In this document: piece after piece, positions 26,436-36,660 of the stretch
Layout of the letters: each line of letters begins with the position of its first letter
Numbering within the stretch: position 1 is the first letter of the stretch
NCBI GenBank assembly: GCA_009691715.1
Contig: SIAN01000010.1
Coordinates: 1 to 64,000, forward strand
Length of the DNA stretch: 64,000 bases
Source of the DNA: Planctomycetota bacterium
GTDB taxonomy: Bacteria; Planctomycetota; B15-G4; SIAN01
Direction of reading: 5' to 3'
Position numbers and translations under genes: made by a program
Notes under the pieces: generated by a model
What the model was told of the DNA's origin: nothing
The model's database searches: none
What the model saw: only the letters and a program-made list of their open reading frames with translations

Positions 26436-29400
26436 TCACTTCGCCGGCGAATTCACCGTCGGATAGATCGCGCCGCGCACGGACACCCCGTCCTCTGCGA
26501 CCAGATCGAAGGTCAGTCGCATCTGATCGACCGGCTGCAAATCGTTGACGAACAGGAACAGCCGGCAGCCGTCGGGTGCCAGTTCGACACGCGTGATGGC
26601 GAGCGGCTCCTCGCCGACTTCGCTGCGGCCATTGCCTTTGTCCGGGCGGTACTTCGCGCTGCCGTAGTCGGCGGTGGAGCGGTAGTTCCAGCGCGCCAGT
26701 GTGTAGCGATCGGCACGTGTGGCGATGGCGCGATCGAGCGGTTCCGGCAAGACGAGCGAGATCCAGCCGGAGCGCACGCGCAGCTCGGTCGGCAGATGGA
26801 ACGCGCGACCGGTGTAGCGGACGCGTTGCAGGCAACCGTCGCGCACGGCGGCGGTCTGCCAGCCGTCGCAACCGACGACGTAGAGCGCGCCGTCGCCAGG
26901 TGAAAACTCGCCGCGCATCGAGCCCGACAGGAACTCGATCGGCAGAGGCACAACGCCGGCGGCGCGATCGTCGTCGCGCAACACGAAATAGAGACGCGCC
27001 TTGCCGAACGACAGGTGGAGCAGTTGGTGGGAGAGCGGCCCGAAGTCGCGCCGCTCGCAGAAGACCGGTGAGCCGGCGGAGTTGTCGACTTCGTGCGGGA
27101 TCCAGCAGAGCGGGGGATCGGACATTGGGGGTGGCGAGGCATCGGGCAAGTCGTTTTGCGTCGCGCCGCGCGCGTCATCGGGCCGTTGTGCCAGGTCCTC
27201 CTTGCCACGCCACGCCGGCACGTAGCCGTGGAAGCCGCCTTCGCGGACGAGGTCCAGGCGGGTGCTCGGCACCCAGTTGCCTTGGTTGTCGCTGGTCACG
27301 ATCTCGCCCCGCGAGCTGATCGCGAGGCCGTTGCCGTGGCGCCAGCCAGTGGCGAAGCGCGTGAGCGTCGCGCCGTCCGCGCTGGCCCGCAACAGTGCGC
27401 CGCCGTGCGGCGTGCCTGAGTCGCCGCTCTTCACGAAGAAGAGGCCACCGTCGGGGGCCTGCTCCAAGTTCATCGCGAACAGGTGGTCGCCGCCGGTCTC
27501 GACGATGTCGTGCTGAAACGCCTCGTAGAAGTCCGCCTCGCCATCTCCGTCCTCGTCATGCAACCGCGTGATCCCGTCGCGGCAGGTGACCAGCACCTTG
27601 CTCGCGACGACCTTCAGCCCGAGCGGCTGGTGCAACCCGCTCGCGAACCGCTGCCAGGTCACATGTTCGAGCGTCGCATCGATCCCGCCGACGAGCCAGA
27701 CATCGCCATGCGCGGTGCAGACCGCCGCACGCCCATCGGGTAGGAAGTCGATGCCGCTGAAGTAGAGCAGCGCATTCCAGCGATTCGTGAAGGGCGGCTC
27801 GAGCGAGTCGACGACGTAGGCCGTGTCGTTCTCGGCCACGACGCCGCGCGTGACGATCGGCGCGCCGAAGAGGGCGGGGCCGGACGAGGCCAGCGCGGCG
27901 ACATCGATCGGGTCGGCTTCGTGTGCCGAGACGTAGTCGGCGAGCTTCTGCAGGTCGGCATCGGGGCCGCGGTAGAGGAAGACGCGGATCGAGCGGGGGC
28001 GGTCGGTCGCAGACGTCGCGCTCGACCACCCTTGCGTCAGCGATTCACCGTCGGCGAGCGAGGTCGTCTGCGGGCCTCGCTGAGTCGGCACACCGAGCGA
28101 GGAGGCGAGGTCGAGGAGGCATGGCCCGACCTCGAACTCGCGCATGAGCAGGGGTTGCGCGAGGCCGCTTTCGTCCGGAAGCACTGCGCGCGGCGACTCG
28201 AACACGTGGACGCCGTCGATTTCGTATTCGAGCACGACGCGATCGCCGTGACGCCAGAGCCCGAGGAAGCTCCGGCTTGCCTTTGAGTCGGAACGGACGG
28301 TGGAAACATTGGCAGCAGGCTTGGTGGCTGAAGGCGCGTCGAGCAAGCAGGTCGTCAGCAGCGGCCTCCCCGGAATCGTCGGCGCCGACAGCAGCCCGAA
28401 ACGCGCCGGCTCGAACTTCAATCCGCCCTCCCACGCGGCGACGAACTCGCAGCGTTCGGTGTCGAACAGCCACGACACCTCGCCGTTCTGGCCGAGCTTC
28501 ACGGTCACGCCTTTCGCGACGCGTTCGCGACCAGTTTCGGGCGGTGTGCGGACGCTCGACATGAGGAACGGGCCGGTGTCCATCGCGGCGAATCGGGCGT
28601 CGCTCCAGTCGGCGTCGGTCTCCTTCTCCCATGGCGGAGCGTCGGGGCCGGATGCAGGCGGCGGCGTCCACGGGCGGTCGGCTTCCTTCACCACGGGCAC
28701 CACGAGAGCATCGGCCGGAGCGAGCGCCTCGCGCGTCGTGTCGAAGTCCTCGAACGCGAGGGTCGCAACCCCGTGCGAAGGCGGGTCGGCGATCGGCGTG
28801 ATCGGCGCGACACCGCGCTGCACGATCACCTCGTCGAGGAGCGCGTCGCTGCCGCAGCGCGGCGTCGTCCCCTCGTAGGAGGCGCCGATCACGAAGGGTC
28901 CGTCGATGACGTCGCTGCGACCGAGCCAGCGAACCTGCGTGCGCAGCACCTCGGCGCCATCGACGAAGAGGACGACCGTCGCAGTCGGCACGGGTGACGC
29001 GGCGTCTCTGGCCGGCACGAACACCGTGTCGAACTGCATCGCGAGGCGATGCCACTGCTCGTCGACGATGTCGCGCGGCGACGGAATCTCGCTCGGCTCC
29101 CATCCGGGAAGGTAGGCCTTGAACACGCCGTCGCCGATGCGCGAGTCGAGGTCGAAGTGGCCGGCCGACGCGTGCGGCTGGTGGGTGACGAGGACGTTGT
29201 AGTTGCTCTTCGAGAACAGGCGCGCCGCGCACTCGACGGTGAAGGAGTTGCCGGGTCGCGCGGCGGCATCGGGCGAGCCGGCGAGCTCGACGTGAGTGAC
29301 GCGCGCGTCGAGTGCGCGGCCGCGCAGGCCTTCGACGTGGCGTGCGACGGTCGCGGCCGAGCCGCGTTCCGGCTCGAGGCCCGGCAGCGCGAGGGGCTTC

Positions 29401-31133
29401 AGCCCCGCCGCCCACGCGACGCCGCGCGCGAAGAGGCGCGCCGTGCCCGGCACGCGATACGACTGAGGTGCGTGGCCGAGCAGCGACTGGAAGACGCGGC
29501 CGCGGCCGACCTCGCGCGCCCACGCGAGCGGCTCGTAGCGCCCGCTCTGCCGCGACTTCGCGGTGATCAACGGCGCGATCGGCAGCGTGCCCGCCTGCGA
29601 GTGGTAGAGCTCGTCGTGCGCAAGCCACGCCGCTGCGCCGGCCGTGATCGGATGGCATTCGGCGGTCAGCTCGACACGGAAGGGGCCGAACGGATCGTGG
29701 CCGCTCGCCGGCTCGGGGTAGCGCCACCAGCGGGCGGAGAAGTGCTCACGAAACGTCGGCCAGTCGGCGGCGGGGCCGGCGGGGAGCGTCGCTTGGAAGG
29801 CGCTGCCGGAGAAGTGGGGCAGCACGAGCCCGCCGCCGCGTTCGACGAAGGTGATCCACGCATTGCGCGTCGTCGGATCCGTGGGTCCGGGATCGTCCCA
29901 TTGATTCCACGCCAGGATCAAGGCTGCGAGCTTCGGCTCGATGGAGCGCGTGATCGACGCGAACGAATTCACGTCGAGCGTCTCATCCACGCGCACCTCG
30001 AACCGCGGATCGAGCGCCAACACCTCCTGCATCGCCGCCGTCACGCCGCGCCAGTCGTGCGCCGGATGATCGTGGCCCGTGACGATCAGCACTTGCGCCT
30101 TCGCGGCCGCCGGCGGCTCGACTCCCTTCTCCGGCACCGTGACCTTCGCCGTCCACGAGATCGCGTTCAACAGGAAGCGCTGGTAGCGGTCGGGTCCGTA
30201 GTTCTCGAGGAAGTGGCCGCCGCTGAAGCCAACGCCGCGCCCGCCGTCGGGACGCTCGACGGAGAAGGCGATGACGTCGTCGAGCGTCGCGGACGGTTTG
30301 CGAGGCGGTGACCCGGAACGCATCCCTGGTTCTTCCGGTTTGCTCGTGAAGAGCAATGGCGTGAGGTGAAGCTCCTCCTGACGCGCCAGTTCGACGAACC
30401 GCAGATGGTCATAGAACTCGTCGTACACGGACGTGTCGCCCACGCCGCGCAATACCGGATGGCACGGCTCGGGCCAGATCGGCGCGACGACTTCGACGAC
30501 GCGCTCACCGGTCTCGATCCGCGACGCCCACCGCGTCGGCGCCGGCCCGCTCTCGTAATCGAAGTGCCCGCCGATCCACTCCGCGAACCGATCCGCCGGT
30601 GATGCGAGCCCGCCACCTTCGAGCGCGACATTCTGTCCGCCGTTCTGTTCCAGGACTGGAACGGCGGCGGGTGAGTTGCGCGGCACGAACAGGCCCCAGT
30701 GGATCACGACCAGTCCGCAGCCGCGTTTCATCGCGCGGTCGATGACGCCAAGGCGATCGCCAACCAGGAACGGATGGTCTTCGCGGCGGCGGTCGGCGCC
30801 GGCGGAGATCAGCACGATCGTGTCGGCAGTCGCGATCACGGCGTCGTCGGCGGGCCAGCCGTCGTGGTGGACTTCGCAGTCGACTTGCGCGCCGACATCG
30901 CTGCGCTGCAGCGCGTCGGCCAGCACGATCGCGGCCTTCGCGTACTCGTGGCAACCCGCAGGATGGTCGTCGTCAGCGCCGGCGAGGAAGACGACTCGAC
31001 GTGGCGGCGGACGCGGGCGATCGGCCGCGCGACCGCGCGCCATGTCGCCGAGCCCCAGCGCCATCAGCGCGACGCTCACCGCAATCGCGACGATCGCTCG
31101 GCGCGCCTCGCCCCGCTCCGCCGCCCGGCTCAT
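26436..31133 (-). CDS. Giant exported ThuA / LamG-like / beta-propeller protein
   Basis: 1565 residues, uninterrupted. A signal anchor (IVAIAVSVALMALGLGDMA) is followed by a ThuA (trehalose-utilisation, amidotransferase-like) domain at ~45-340: VVFLAGADDDHPAGCHEYAK, CGLVVIHWG, FSGGHFLENYGPDRYQRFLL. A second ThuA-like domain (~350-610) has VLIVTGHDHPAHDW and WVTFV-type strands, ending FQSLLGHAPQSYRVPG. A concanavalin/LamG-like domain (~640-800; NSFTVECAARLFSKSNYNVL) comes next. Then a region shared by PVC-group proteins leads to a sugar-dehydrogenase-type beta-propeller (~1150-1480) with GLHQPLGLKVVASKVLVTCR and ATGWRHGNGLAISSRGEIV. Such proteins are characteristic of planctomycetes and presumably act on sugars outside the cytoplasm. 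No CxxCH is seen. Confidence 0.82.
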   Translation of the reverse strand: MSRAAERGEARRAIVAIAVSVALMALGLGDMARGRAADRPRPPPRRVVFLAGADDDHPAGCHEYAKAAIVLADALQRSDVGAQVDCEVHHDGWPADDAVIATADTIVLISAGADRRREDHPFLVGDRLGVIDRAMKRGCGLVVIHWGLFVPRNSPAAVPVLEQNGGQNVALEGGGLASPADRFAEWIGGHFDYESGPAPTRWASRIETGERVVEVVAPIWPEPCHPVLRGVGDTSVYDEFYDHLRFVELARQEELHLTPLLFTSKPEEPGMRSGSPPRKPSATLDDVIAFSVERPDGGRGVGFSGGHFLENYGPDRYQRFLLNAISWTAKVTVPEKGVEPPAAAKAQVLIVTGHDHPAHDWRGVTAAMQEVLALDPRFEVRVDETLDVNSFASITRSIEPKLAALILAWNQWDDPGPTDPTTRNAWITFVERGGGLVLPHFSGSAFQATLPAGPAADWPTFREHFSARWWRYPEPASGHDPFGPFRVELTAECHPITAGAAAWLAHDELYHSQAGTLPIAPLITAKSRQSGRYEPLAWAREVGRGRVFQSLLGHAPQSYRVPGTARLFARGVAWAAGLKPLALPGLEPERGSAATVARHVEGLRGRALDARVTHVELAGSPDAAARPGNSFTVECAARLFSKSNYNVLVTHQPHASAGHFDLDSRIGDGVFKAYLPGWEPSEIPSPRDIVDEQWHRLAMQFDTVFVPARDAASPVPTATVVLFVDGAEVLRTQVRWLGRSDVIDGPFVIGASYEGTTPRCGSDALLDEVIVQRGVAPITPIADPPSHGVATLAFEDFDTTREALAPADALVVPVVKEADRPWTPPPASGPDAPPWEKETDADWSDARFAAMDTGPFLMSSVRTPPETGRERVAKGVTVKLGQNGEVSWLFDTERCEFVAAWEGGLKFEPARFGLLSAPTIPGRPLLTTCLLDAPSATKPAANVSTVRSDSKASRSFLGLWRHGDRVVLEYEIDGVHVFESPRAVLPDESGLAQPLLMREFEVGPCLLDLASSLGVPTQRGPQTTSLADGESLTQGWSSATSATDRPRSIRVFLYRGPDADLQKLADYVSAHEADPIDVAALASSGPALFGAPIVTRGVVAENDTAYVVDSLEPPFTNRWNALLYFSGIDFLPDGRAAVCTAHGDVWLVGGIDATLEHVTWQRFASGLHQPLGLKVVASKVLVTCRDGITRLHDEDGDGEADFYEAFQHDIVETGGDHLFAMNLEQAPDGGLFFVKSGDSGTPHGGALLRASADGATLTRFATGWRHGNGLAISSRGEIVTSDNQGNWVPSTRLDLVREGGFHGYVPAWRGKEDLAQRPDDARGATQNDLPDASPPPMSDPPLCWIPHEVDNSAGSPVFCERRDFGPLSHQLLHLSFGKARLYFVLRDDDRAAGVVPLPIEFLSGSMRGEFSPGDGALYVVGCDGWQTAAVRDGCLQRVRYTGRAFHLPTELRVRSGWISLVLPEPLDRAIATRADRYTLARWNYRSTADYGSAKYRPDKGNGRSEVGEEPLAITRVELAPDGCRLFLFVNDLQPVDQMRLTFDLVAEDGVSVRGAIYPTVNSPAK

Positions 31134-31285
31134 CGCGTGCCCCTCGATGTCGCCTCAGATTCCAAGTCTCCGCGGCTCGCGTGGCCGGCGGCGGAGAAGT
31201 GGAGCATCCCGATCGGCGGTCTCGTTTAGCCGATCGCGCGGAGGAGAGGAGATGTCGCGTGCGCGCGCCCGCGGGTCAGGCGTTC

Positions 31286-32953
31286 TCAGAGATCGAAGCC
31301 GATGCGCAGCTGCAGTCCGTTCGTGAAGGAGAGTTTGCCGACCGCGCCGACGTCGAACTCGATCACCTGCAGGTAGAAATCGATGAAACAGAGCGCGGGG
31401 TCGTCTGGGATCGTGTCGCTGTCACTGAAACCGCCGGCCGGGACGGTGATCGGCACGATGCTTAGCACGTCGACCAGCAGCGTCGCGCCGCTGTGCAGAG
31501 GCACACTCGCCGCATCGAGCCCGATCAGCAGCAGCCCGAGCGTCGCCCCGCCGAGCGAATTGTCCGCGGTCAGCGTCACGGTCGCGCCGATCGCGGGATT
31601 GCTGCTGACCGCGAGTGCCGGCGTGCCCAACGTACCCGGCCAACCGACGCCATAGCTCGCTGCGAAGGCGGGGCAGCCGAGGTAGATGCGAACAGCGCCG
31701 GGATTCACGGGGCCGCTGCGATCGAACCACGACCGGATGCCGATCGCGACGTCGCCGAGGCCATCGCCGTTCCAGTCGCCGCCGGTCGTGCCCATCCCGA
31801 ACTCACCCTCCAAGACGGACGAGTCGCTAGCGCCTTCGAACTCATGCAGGCTGTTGCCGGAGGCGCACGAAAGGATCCCGACGGAGCCGATGCCGGCGCC
31901 GCCGCCGCTGTAGCTCGTGGCAGCAAGTTCGACCACGCCGTCGCGATTCCAGTCGCCCACTTCGGAGAGGGAGATGCCGAAGAACTCGAATCGAACGCCG
32001 CGGCGCGACCAATTCACGGTGAGCGTGGCACCATCCCGCAGTTGCACCATCCCCTGCGTCACATTCCCCCTCGCGCCGAAGATGCGGCCGCTCACGGCGA
32101 TCTCGTCGATGCCGTCGCCATCGACGTCGGGAACGCTGACGATCTGGTAACCGATCGAATCATCGATGCTGCTTCCGCTGAACGAGCCGAGCGCTGCGCC
32201 GCTGCCGGCGGAGAACAGGAGCACCCGGCCCTCGGCTCCGATCGGACCGTCGTAGAGGTAGTTGCCCACCGCGATGTCGCGGTAGCCATCGCCGTCGCGA
32301 TCGCCGATTTGCGCGATCGAGCTGATGACGGCGCCGCCTGTGGCCAACGTCCGCACGCGTGCACCGAGACCGTCGACGACGATGGCCTCGTTTAGAAAGT
32401 TCGTCGCGAGCAGCTCCGGCCGCCCATCACCATCGAGGTCTTCGAGTCTTGCCAGCTGCGCACCGAAGCGTTCGGACGTCTGCGCTCCAGCGGCGGTCCA
32501 AAGCAGCTGCCCGGTCGCACCGCTGAAGGCGTCGAGGGCACCAGCATTTTGGATATTGCCGAACGGACGCTGGGGCGCCGACGCGACGTAGTCCGGCACG
32601 CCGTCGAGGTCGAGATCTCCGGTCGCGATCAACGCGATGCCGAAATTCTCGTTTTTCGAAGTGCCTACGTGAGAACGCAGACCCAACCCTGTCGCGCCGC
32701 TGATGAGGTCGACCCTTCCTTCCCCGGTGAACTTGGTGGCGGTGAAATGCGGCGAGCTCACGAGCAGCTCCGGGATCCCGTCGCCATCGAGATCGCCGAT
32801 CGTTGCGAGCGCGTGTCCGCACCAACTGCCGACCGACGGGCCGTCGAACTGGAAGTGCTCCACCTGCGCGCGGGCGGCCGGCAGACCGACCATGAACAGC
32901 AATGGCGCAAATCGCAGCCGGCACCGGACCGCGAGGTCGCGGGAGGTATCCAT
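31286..32953 (-). CDS. Secreted FG-GAP/integrin-alpha-like repeat protein
   Basis: 555 residues. ATG 32953 has GGAGAA upstream and begins a signal peptide (RLRFAPLLFMVGLPAARA). The mature region contains about seven FG-GAP-type blades, each with a calcium-loop DxDxDG motif: GDLDGDGIPELLVSSP, GDLDLDGVPDYVASAP, EDLDGDGRPELLATNF, GDRDGDGYRDIAVGNY, PDVDGDGIDEIAVSGR, GDWNRDGVVELAATSY and GDWNGDGLGDVAIGIR. This predicts a seven-bladed propeller. The last ~120 residues are a separate beta domain (YLGCPAFAASYGVGWPGTLG and following) common at the C-termini of secreted planctomycete proteins, possibly for surface attachment. Divergent from the metallopeptidase gene across a 283-bp region holding a tandem repeat. 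Confidence 0.85.
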   Translation of the reverse strand: MDTSRDLAVRCRLRFAPLLFMVGLPAARAQVEHFQFDGPSVGSWCGHALATIGDLDGDGIPELLVSSPHFTATKFTGEGRVDLISGATGLGLRSHVGTSKNENFGIALIATGDLDLDGVPDYVASAPQRPFGNIQNAGALDAFSGATGQLLWTAAGAQTSERFGAQLARLEDLDGDGRPELLATNFLNEAIVVDGLGARVRTLATGGAVISSIAQIGDRDGDGYRDIAVGNYLYDGPIGAEGRVLLFSAGSGAALGSFSGSSIDDSIGYQIVSVPDVDGDGIDEIAVSGRIFGARGNVTQGMVQLRDGATLTVNWSRRGVRFEFFGISLSEVGDWNRDGVVELAATSYSGGGAGIGSVGILSCASGNSLHEFEGASDSSVLEGEFGMGTTGGDWNGDGLGDVAIGIRSWFDRSGPVNPGAVRIYLGCPAFAASYGVGWPGTLGTPALAVSSNPAIGATVTLTADNSLGGATLGLLLIGLDAASVPLHSGATLLVDVLSIVPITVPAGGFSDSDTIPDDPALCFIDFYLQVIEFDVGAVGKLSFTNGLQLRIGFDL

Positions 32954-33080
32954 AGTCCGTTCTCCGGATTCGAGGAGGTTCACGACCACCCGCCGCGGCT
33001 CGACGTAGCGAGAGCGCTCGTGCCGTGAGTGGTTTGCGGAGACTTCGTGACAAGTCGCCAAGCGTCGCCCGGTGATCGCG

Positions 33081-33134
33081 TGATCGGCGTGATCGGCGTG
33101 ATCGGCGTGATCGGCGTGATCGGCGTGATCGGCG
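33081..33134. repeat. 9-bp tandem repeat, six perfect copies, in a divergent intergenic region
   Basis: Six head-to-tail copies of TGATCGGCG, preceded at 33073 by an eight-base degenerate copy. The array lies between the divergent starts of the FG-GAP gene (32953, minus) and the metallopeptidase gene (33237, plus), ~100-130 bp from each, where promoters would be expected. Each unit contains GATC. Identical copies suggest recent slippage expansion. The minus-strand translation would be an Ala-Asp-His repeat, but no gene is supported there. The rest of 32954-33236 shows no other feature I can identify. Confidence 0.9.
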
Positions 33135-33236
33135 TGGCAGCGCTGCCAACGCTTGGGCAAGCTTCGTGCCAGCTCGCGCTGTCCGCGGCATGATCTGCGG
33201 CCCGGCCGCCCATTCCCGCAGAGCGAGGTTGGATCG

Positions 33237-36200
33237 GTGAACGCTGTCTGCTTGTTCCTTGCGGCTGCCGCGTCGCTCCTGCCGCAGGAGCCCACCGCTG
33301 CGCTGCCCCCCGGCTCGATCCGCCACGATGACATCGCGGCGCCGCTCGCCGCCGGACGCGAGGCGCTCGCTTCCGGGCAGCGCGCGACGGCGGCCGGCCA
33401 CTTCCGCCGCGCGCTCGACTTTGCGCCCGATTCGGCGGAGGCCTGGTCGCTGCTGGTCGAGGCGTGCGCAAACGATGCCGACGCGCGCGAGCTGGCGCTG
33501 CACGGCCTCGCGACTTGTGCGGTCACGGCCGATGGCAAGCTCGCGCTCGACGCGGACGCGAAGAAGCATCTGCCGATCGATGAGTCGCGTCCGTCCGCAT
33601 TGGCTGCCGCGCGTGCCGAAGCGGTCGAAGAGCTGCTGAAGCTTGCGCGCGAGAAAGAGCGCGAGGCGGTCGCGAAGGTCGACGCACTTCTCATCGAGTG
33701 GTGGGCGCGCCGCTTCGCGCTCGATTTGGTGCGCGAGTCGCCGCACCTGCGCGCCGGCCGCGAGGCCGAACTCTCCGCCCGACTGCCGCTGCCGGCGAAC
33801 CTCCCCTCACGCGTGGTGAAGTCGCTCGAGAGCTTCGCCAGCAGCGCGATCGCCAACAGCCGCACCGCCGCCGCGATCAAGGCGGGGCGCATCCTTGCCG
33901 GCCTCGGCACTCAGCTCGCGTTTGGCAAGGACCTGCAGGGCGAGCGGCCGGCCGGCGTCGGCGATCTGCGCGAACGCGCCGCGGCGATCCTCACCAAGGC
34001 GCGCGCGCAGCTGACCGGCAAGATCGAGAAGCCGTGGACCGTCGACGAGTTGCTGCAGCTCGACGGCGATCAGGAAGAGGCATTCACCCGCGCGCACGAC
34101 AGCTTCGCCAATCCCGGAATCGCGGTGAGCCCGCAAGGGTGGTACCGCATCGAGACCGACTGCGGCTTCAACACGCTGGTGGGCGTCGCGAACACGATCG
34201 AGCTGCACCACCAACGTCTGGCCGGCTGGTACGGGCAGGATCCGTTCGTCGGTCGACCGGGACTTTGTCGCGTCGTGCCCGAAGCTTCCGGCCTCGAATC
34301 CGAAGGCGCTCCGTTCTGGTGGGCCGGCGGCTTCCAGAGCGGCGACGTGACGACGCTGCGCTTCAGTTGCAGCGACATCGAATCGTTCGGCCACGGCCTC
34401 ACCCACGAGCTGACCCACCGCTTCGACGGCGCGATCTTCCCGGGCATGCCGGCGTGGCTGGTGGAAGGGCGCGCGGTCTGGACCGGCGGCGCCTACGGCA
34501 ACTCGGAAGCGGAGCACTTCGTCGAGAACTTCGCCTCGGTCGGCACGATCGAGGCCGCCTTCATCAAGGGCTACGGCGACGGCAACAGCCTCACGAAGTT
34601 GATCGAGGGGACGATCGACGACTACCGCGACAACTACGTCGCCGGCTTCGCGCTTTACGTCTACCTCAACACCCGCAAGGCGGCGGACGGCCAGCCGTTG
34701 TTCAAGGCTCGCCTCGACAAATTCATGAAGGACGCGCGCAGCAGCAAGAAGACGAAGGAGCAGTTCGCGCAGTGCTTCTGCGACGGTCGCGAGGGGCGGC
34801 CGAAGGAGTTCGCCGAGTTCGTCGCGGCGTGGGCGCCGTGGCTCGCGGGCTTCTATTGGGAAGTGCGCGACAAGACGCCGTGGGTGAAGGAGTACACCGG
34901 TGGCGGTGGCGAACCGTCGAAACTCGTCATGGACGAGCCGACCTGGGTCTGGTCGCGCCACCGCGCTGAGCCGCGCTTCGGCCAGGATCAGGCGGCGCTG
35001 GCGGGTCGGCTCCTGCTCGCGGCCGGCAAGCGTGAGGACGCGATCGCGGCCTTCATGTTTGCGTTGTCCGTCGACGGGCGCCGACCGGCCGACGAGGCGT
35101 TGCTGGCGGGAGCGCTGGAGAGCGAGTCGCGGCGCGATGCGGCGTGGGTGCTGAAGCAGACGATCGAGTTCCCGGCGGGTGTGCGCGTCGGCGCGCCGCC
35201 GTTCGCGAGTGCACTGACGAAAGTGCGCGAGTACGTCGATTCGCTGCGATCGGCAGCACTCGCCGCCAGCGGCGCGAATCGACCGATCACGGCGGCGGCG
35301 TGGCTCGCCGAGAGCGAGCGGGTCGCGGCCTGGTTCGGGCTCGCGACGGCGACGGCGACCACCACGATGACGGTGGCTCCGCCGCCGCCGGTCGATGTCG
35401 CGAACTCGCTCGCCGGTTTCGATCCGCCGGCGCGCGCGCTCGGCGCCGCCGGATTCACCGAGTTCGGCCTCACCGACTACGAGGAGCGTCGCGCGAAGGG
35501 ACGCTGGTACGTCGACGAGGACGGCGATCTGCACGTCGGCCGCAGCAAGCCGCGCGACGCGACCGGTACTGTCGATCGTCACGCCTCGCAGACCCACTGC
35601 TTCGCGGTCGCGCCCGAATGGGTGCTGCCCGGCACTTGGCGCCTCGACGCGCGCATCCGCTTCACCACTTCGTTCGTGAACGGCGCGGTGATCTTCGGCT
35701 GGAATGACCGCGAGTCGAACCTGCGCTTCTCCTTCAGCGCCGGCGATTTCATGTACGCGATCGGCAAGAGCCAGAAGGAGCCCGAGTTCACCGACATGGG
35801 CTGGTCGCTCAGCGGACTGCGCGATCGCGACGGCGGGCTGCCCGGCTCGACCGCGGGCGGCGGGGTCGGCTTCGAGGCACGCCAGTCGAACTTCACGCTG
35901 ACGCTGCTGGTCGACGGCGCGCTGGTCGAGGCGTGGATCGGCGGCAAGCCCGTCGGCCGCTACCACACGGTCGACGGCGCCGCGATCGAAGGGCTGATCG
36001 GCTTCGCGACCAGCATGGGCGCGATCGAGGTCGAGGACGCGCGCGTCACGCGGCTCGAACGCAGCCGCCTCGCTCCGGCCGCGAGCTTCGCGCCGACCGT
36101 CTTCGATCTCGCGACCGCGCGTTCGCTGCCGCCGTGGGGCGCCGACGACCGCACCTGCGCCGGACTCGAGCGCAAGAGCCAAGGCACGCTGCTGCTTTGG

Positions 36201-36659
36201 TTGTCGCCGCCGACCGATCCGCTTGCCGACGATGCGACGCGCGCGAGTTTCACCTCGAAGCTGAAGTGGGACCTGCGCGAGCTGGCCCAGCTGGTCGAGC
36301 GGATGACGCCGACCCAGCAGCTCGTCGTCGCACTGCCGGCCGCAGTCGACGTCGCCGCACGCAAGGAGATCGAGGAGTTCGGCCGGCCGCTGATCGGCGG
36401 CGACGTGCAGTTCGTCGTCCACCAACAGCCGTTCGTGCCCGACGGCGTCGAGGCGAACAGCAAGCGCTGGCTGCTCTTCATCGACTCCGCCGGCGTCGTG
36501 CGCGGGCTATCCGAGATGCCGACCGGAGCGATGGTGGCCGACAATCCGCAGTTCAAGCAGTGGCTGACGGTCTTCCGCGACCACGGCCGCCCGAAGCGCG
36601 ACCTGCCGCCGGCCGAGCGGCCGAAGCTCGACCCGCCGCGCGAGGACGAAGGCGGCTAG
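33237..36659 (+). CDS. Exported HExxH metallopeptidase with TPR and LamG-like domains
   Basis: 1140 residues from GTG 33237 with a signal-like N-terminus (VNAVCLFLAAAASLLPQ). Residues ~25-75 resemble a TPR (AAGHFRRALDFAPDSAEAWS). Around 385-440 sits a gluzincin-type zinc site: FGHGLTHELTHRFDG contains HELTH (HExxH) and AWLVEGRAVWTGG supplies the downstream Glu, as in the peptidase MA / collagenase-like families. Residues ~770-940 form a LamG/3-keto-disaccharide-hydrolase-like sandwich (GTWRLDARIRFTTSFVNGAV; NFTLTLLVDGALVEAWIGGK). The final ~180 residues read like a thioredoxin-like fold without CxxC (QTLVV-type strand LVVALPAAVDV; WLLFIDSAGVVRGLSEMP). Substrate unknown. Complete. Confidence 0.75.
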   Translation: MNAVCLFLAAAASLLPQEPTAALPPGSIRHDDIAAPLAAGREALASGQRATAAGHFRRALDFAPDSAEAWSLLVEACANDADARELALHGLATCAVTADGKLALDADAKKHLPIDESRPSALAAARAEAVEELLKLAREKEREAVAKVDALLIEWWARRFALDLVRESPHLRAGREAELSARLPLPANLPSRVVKSLESFASSAIANSRTAAAIKAGRILAGLGTQLAFGKDLQGERPAGVGDLRERAAAILTKARAQLTGKIEKPWTVDELLQLDGDQEEAFTRAHDSFANPGIAVSPQGWYRIETDCGFNTLVGVANTIELHHQRLAGWYGQDPFVGRPGLCRVVPEASGLESEGAPFWWAGGFQSGDVTTLRFSCSDIESFGHGLTHELTHRFDGAIFPGMPAWLVEGRAVWTGGAYGNSEAEHFVENFASVGTIEAAFIKGYGDGNSLTKLIEGTIDDYRDNYVAGFALYVYLNTRKAADGQPLFKARLDKFMKDARSSKKTKEQFAQCFCDGREGRPKEFAEFVAAWAPWLAGFYWEVRDKTPWVKEYTGGGGEPSKLVMDEPTWVWSRHRAEPRFGQDQAALAGRLLLAAGKREDAIAAFMFALSVDGRRPADEALLAGALESESRRDAAWVLKQTIEFPAGVRVGAPPFASALTKVREYVDSLRSAALAASGANRPITAAAWLAESERVAAWFGLATATATTTMTVAPPPPVDVANSLAGFDPPARALGAAGFTEFGLTDYEERRAKGRWYVDEDGDLHVGRSKPRDATGTVDRHASQTHCFAVAPEWVLPGTWRLDARIRFTTSFVNGAVIFGWNDRESNLRFSFSAGDFMYAIGKSQKEPEFTDMGWSLSGLRDRDGGLPGSTAGGGVGFEARQSNFTLTLLVDGALVEAWIGGKPVGRYHTVDGAAIEGLIGFATSMGAIEVEDARVTRLERSRLAPAASFAPTVFDLATARSLPPWGADDRTCAGLERKSQGTLLLWLSPPTDPLADDATRASFTSKLKWDLRELAQLVERMTPTQQLVVALPAAVDVAARKEIEEFGRPLIGGDVQFVVHQQPFVPDGVEANSKRWLLFIDSAGVVRGLSEMPTGAMVADNPQFKQWLTVFRDHGRPKRDLPPAERPKLDPPREDEGG

Positions 36660-36660
36660 C

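Noticed and set aside
33073..33134. CRISPR-like array
   Set aside because: The units are contiguous 9-bp copies without spacers and there are no cas genes; this is a simple tandem repeat.
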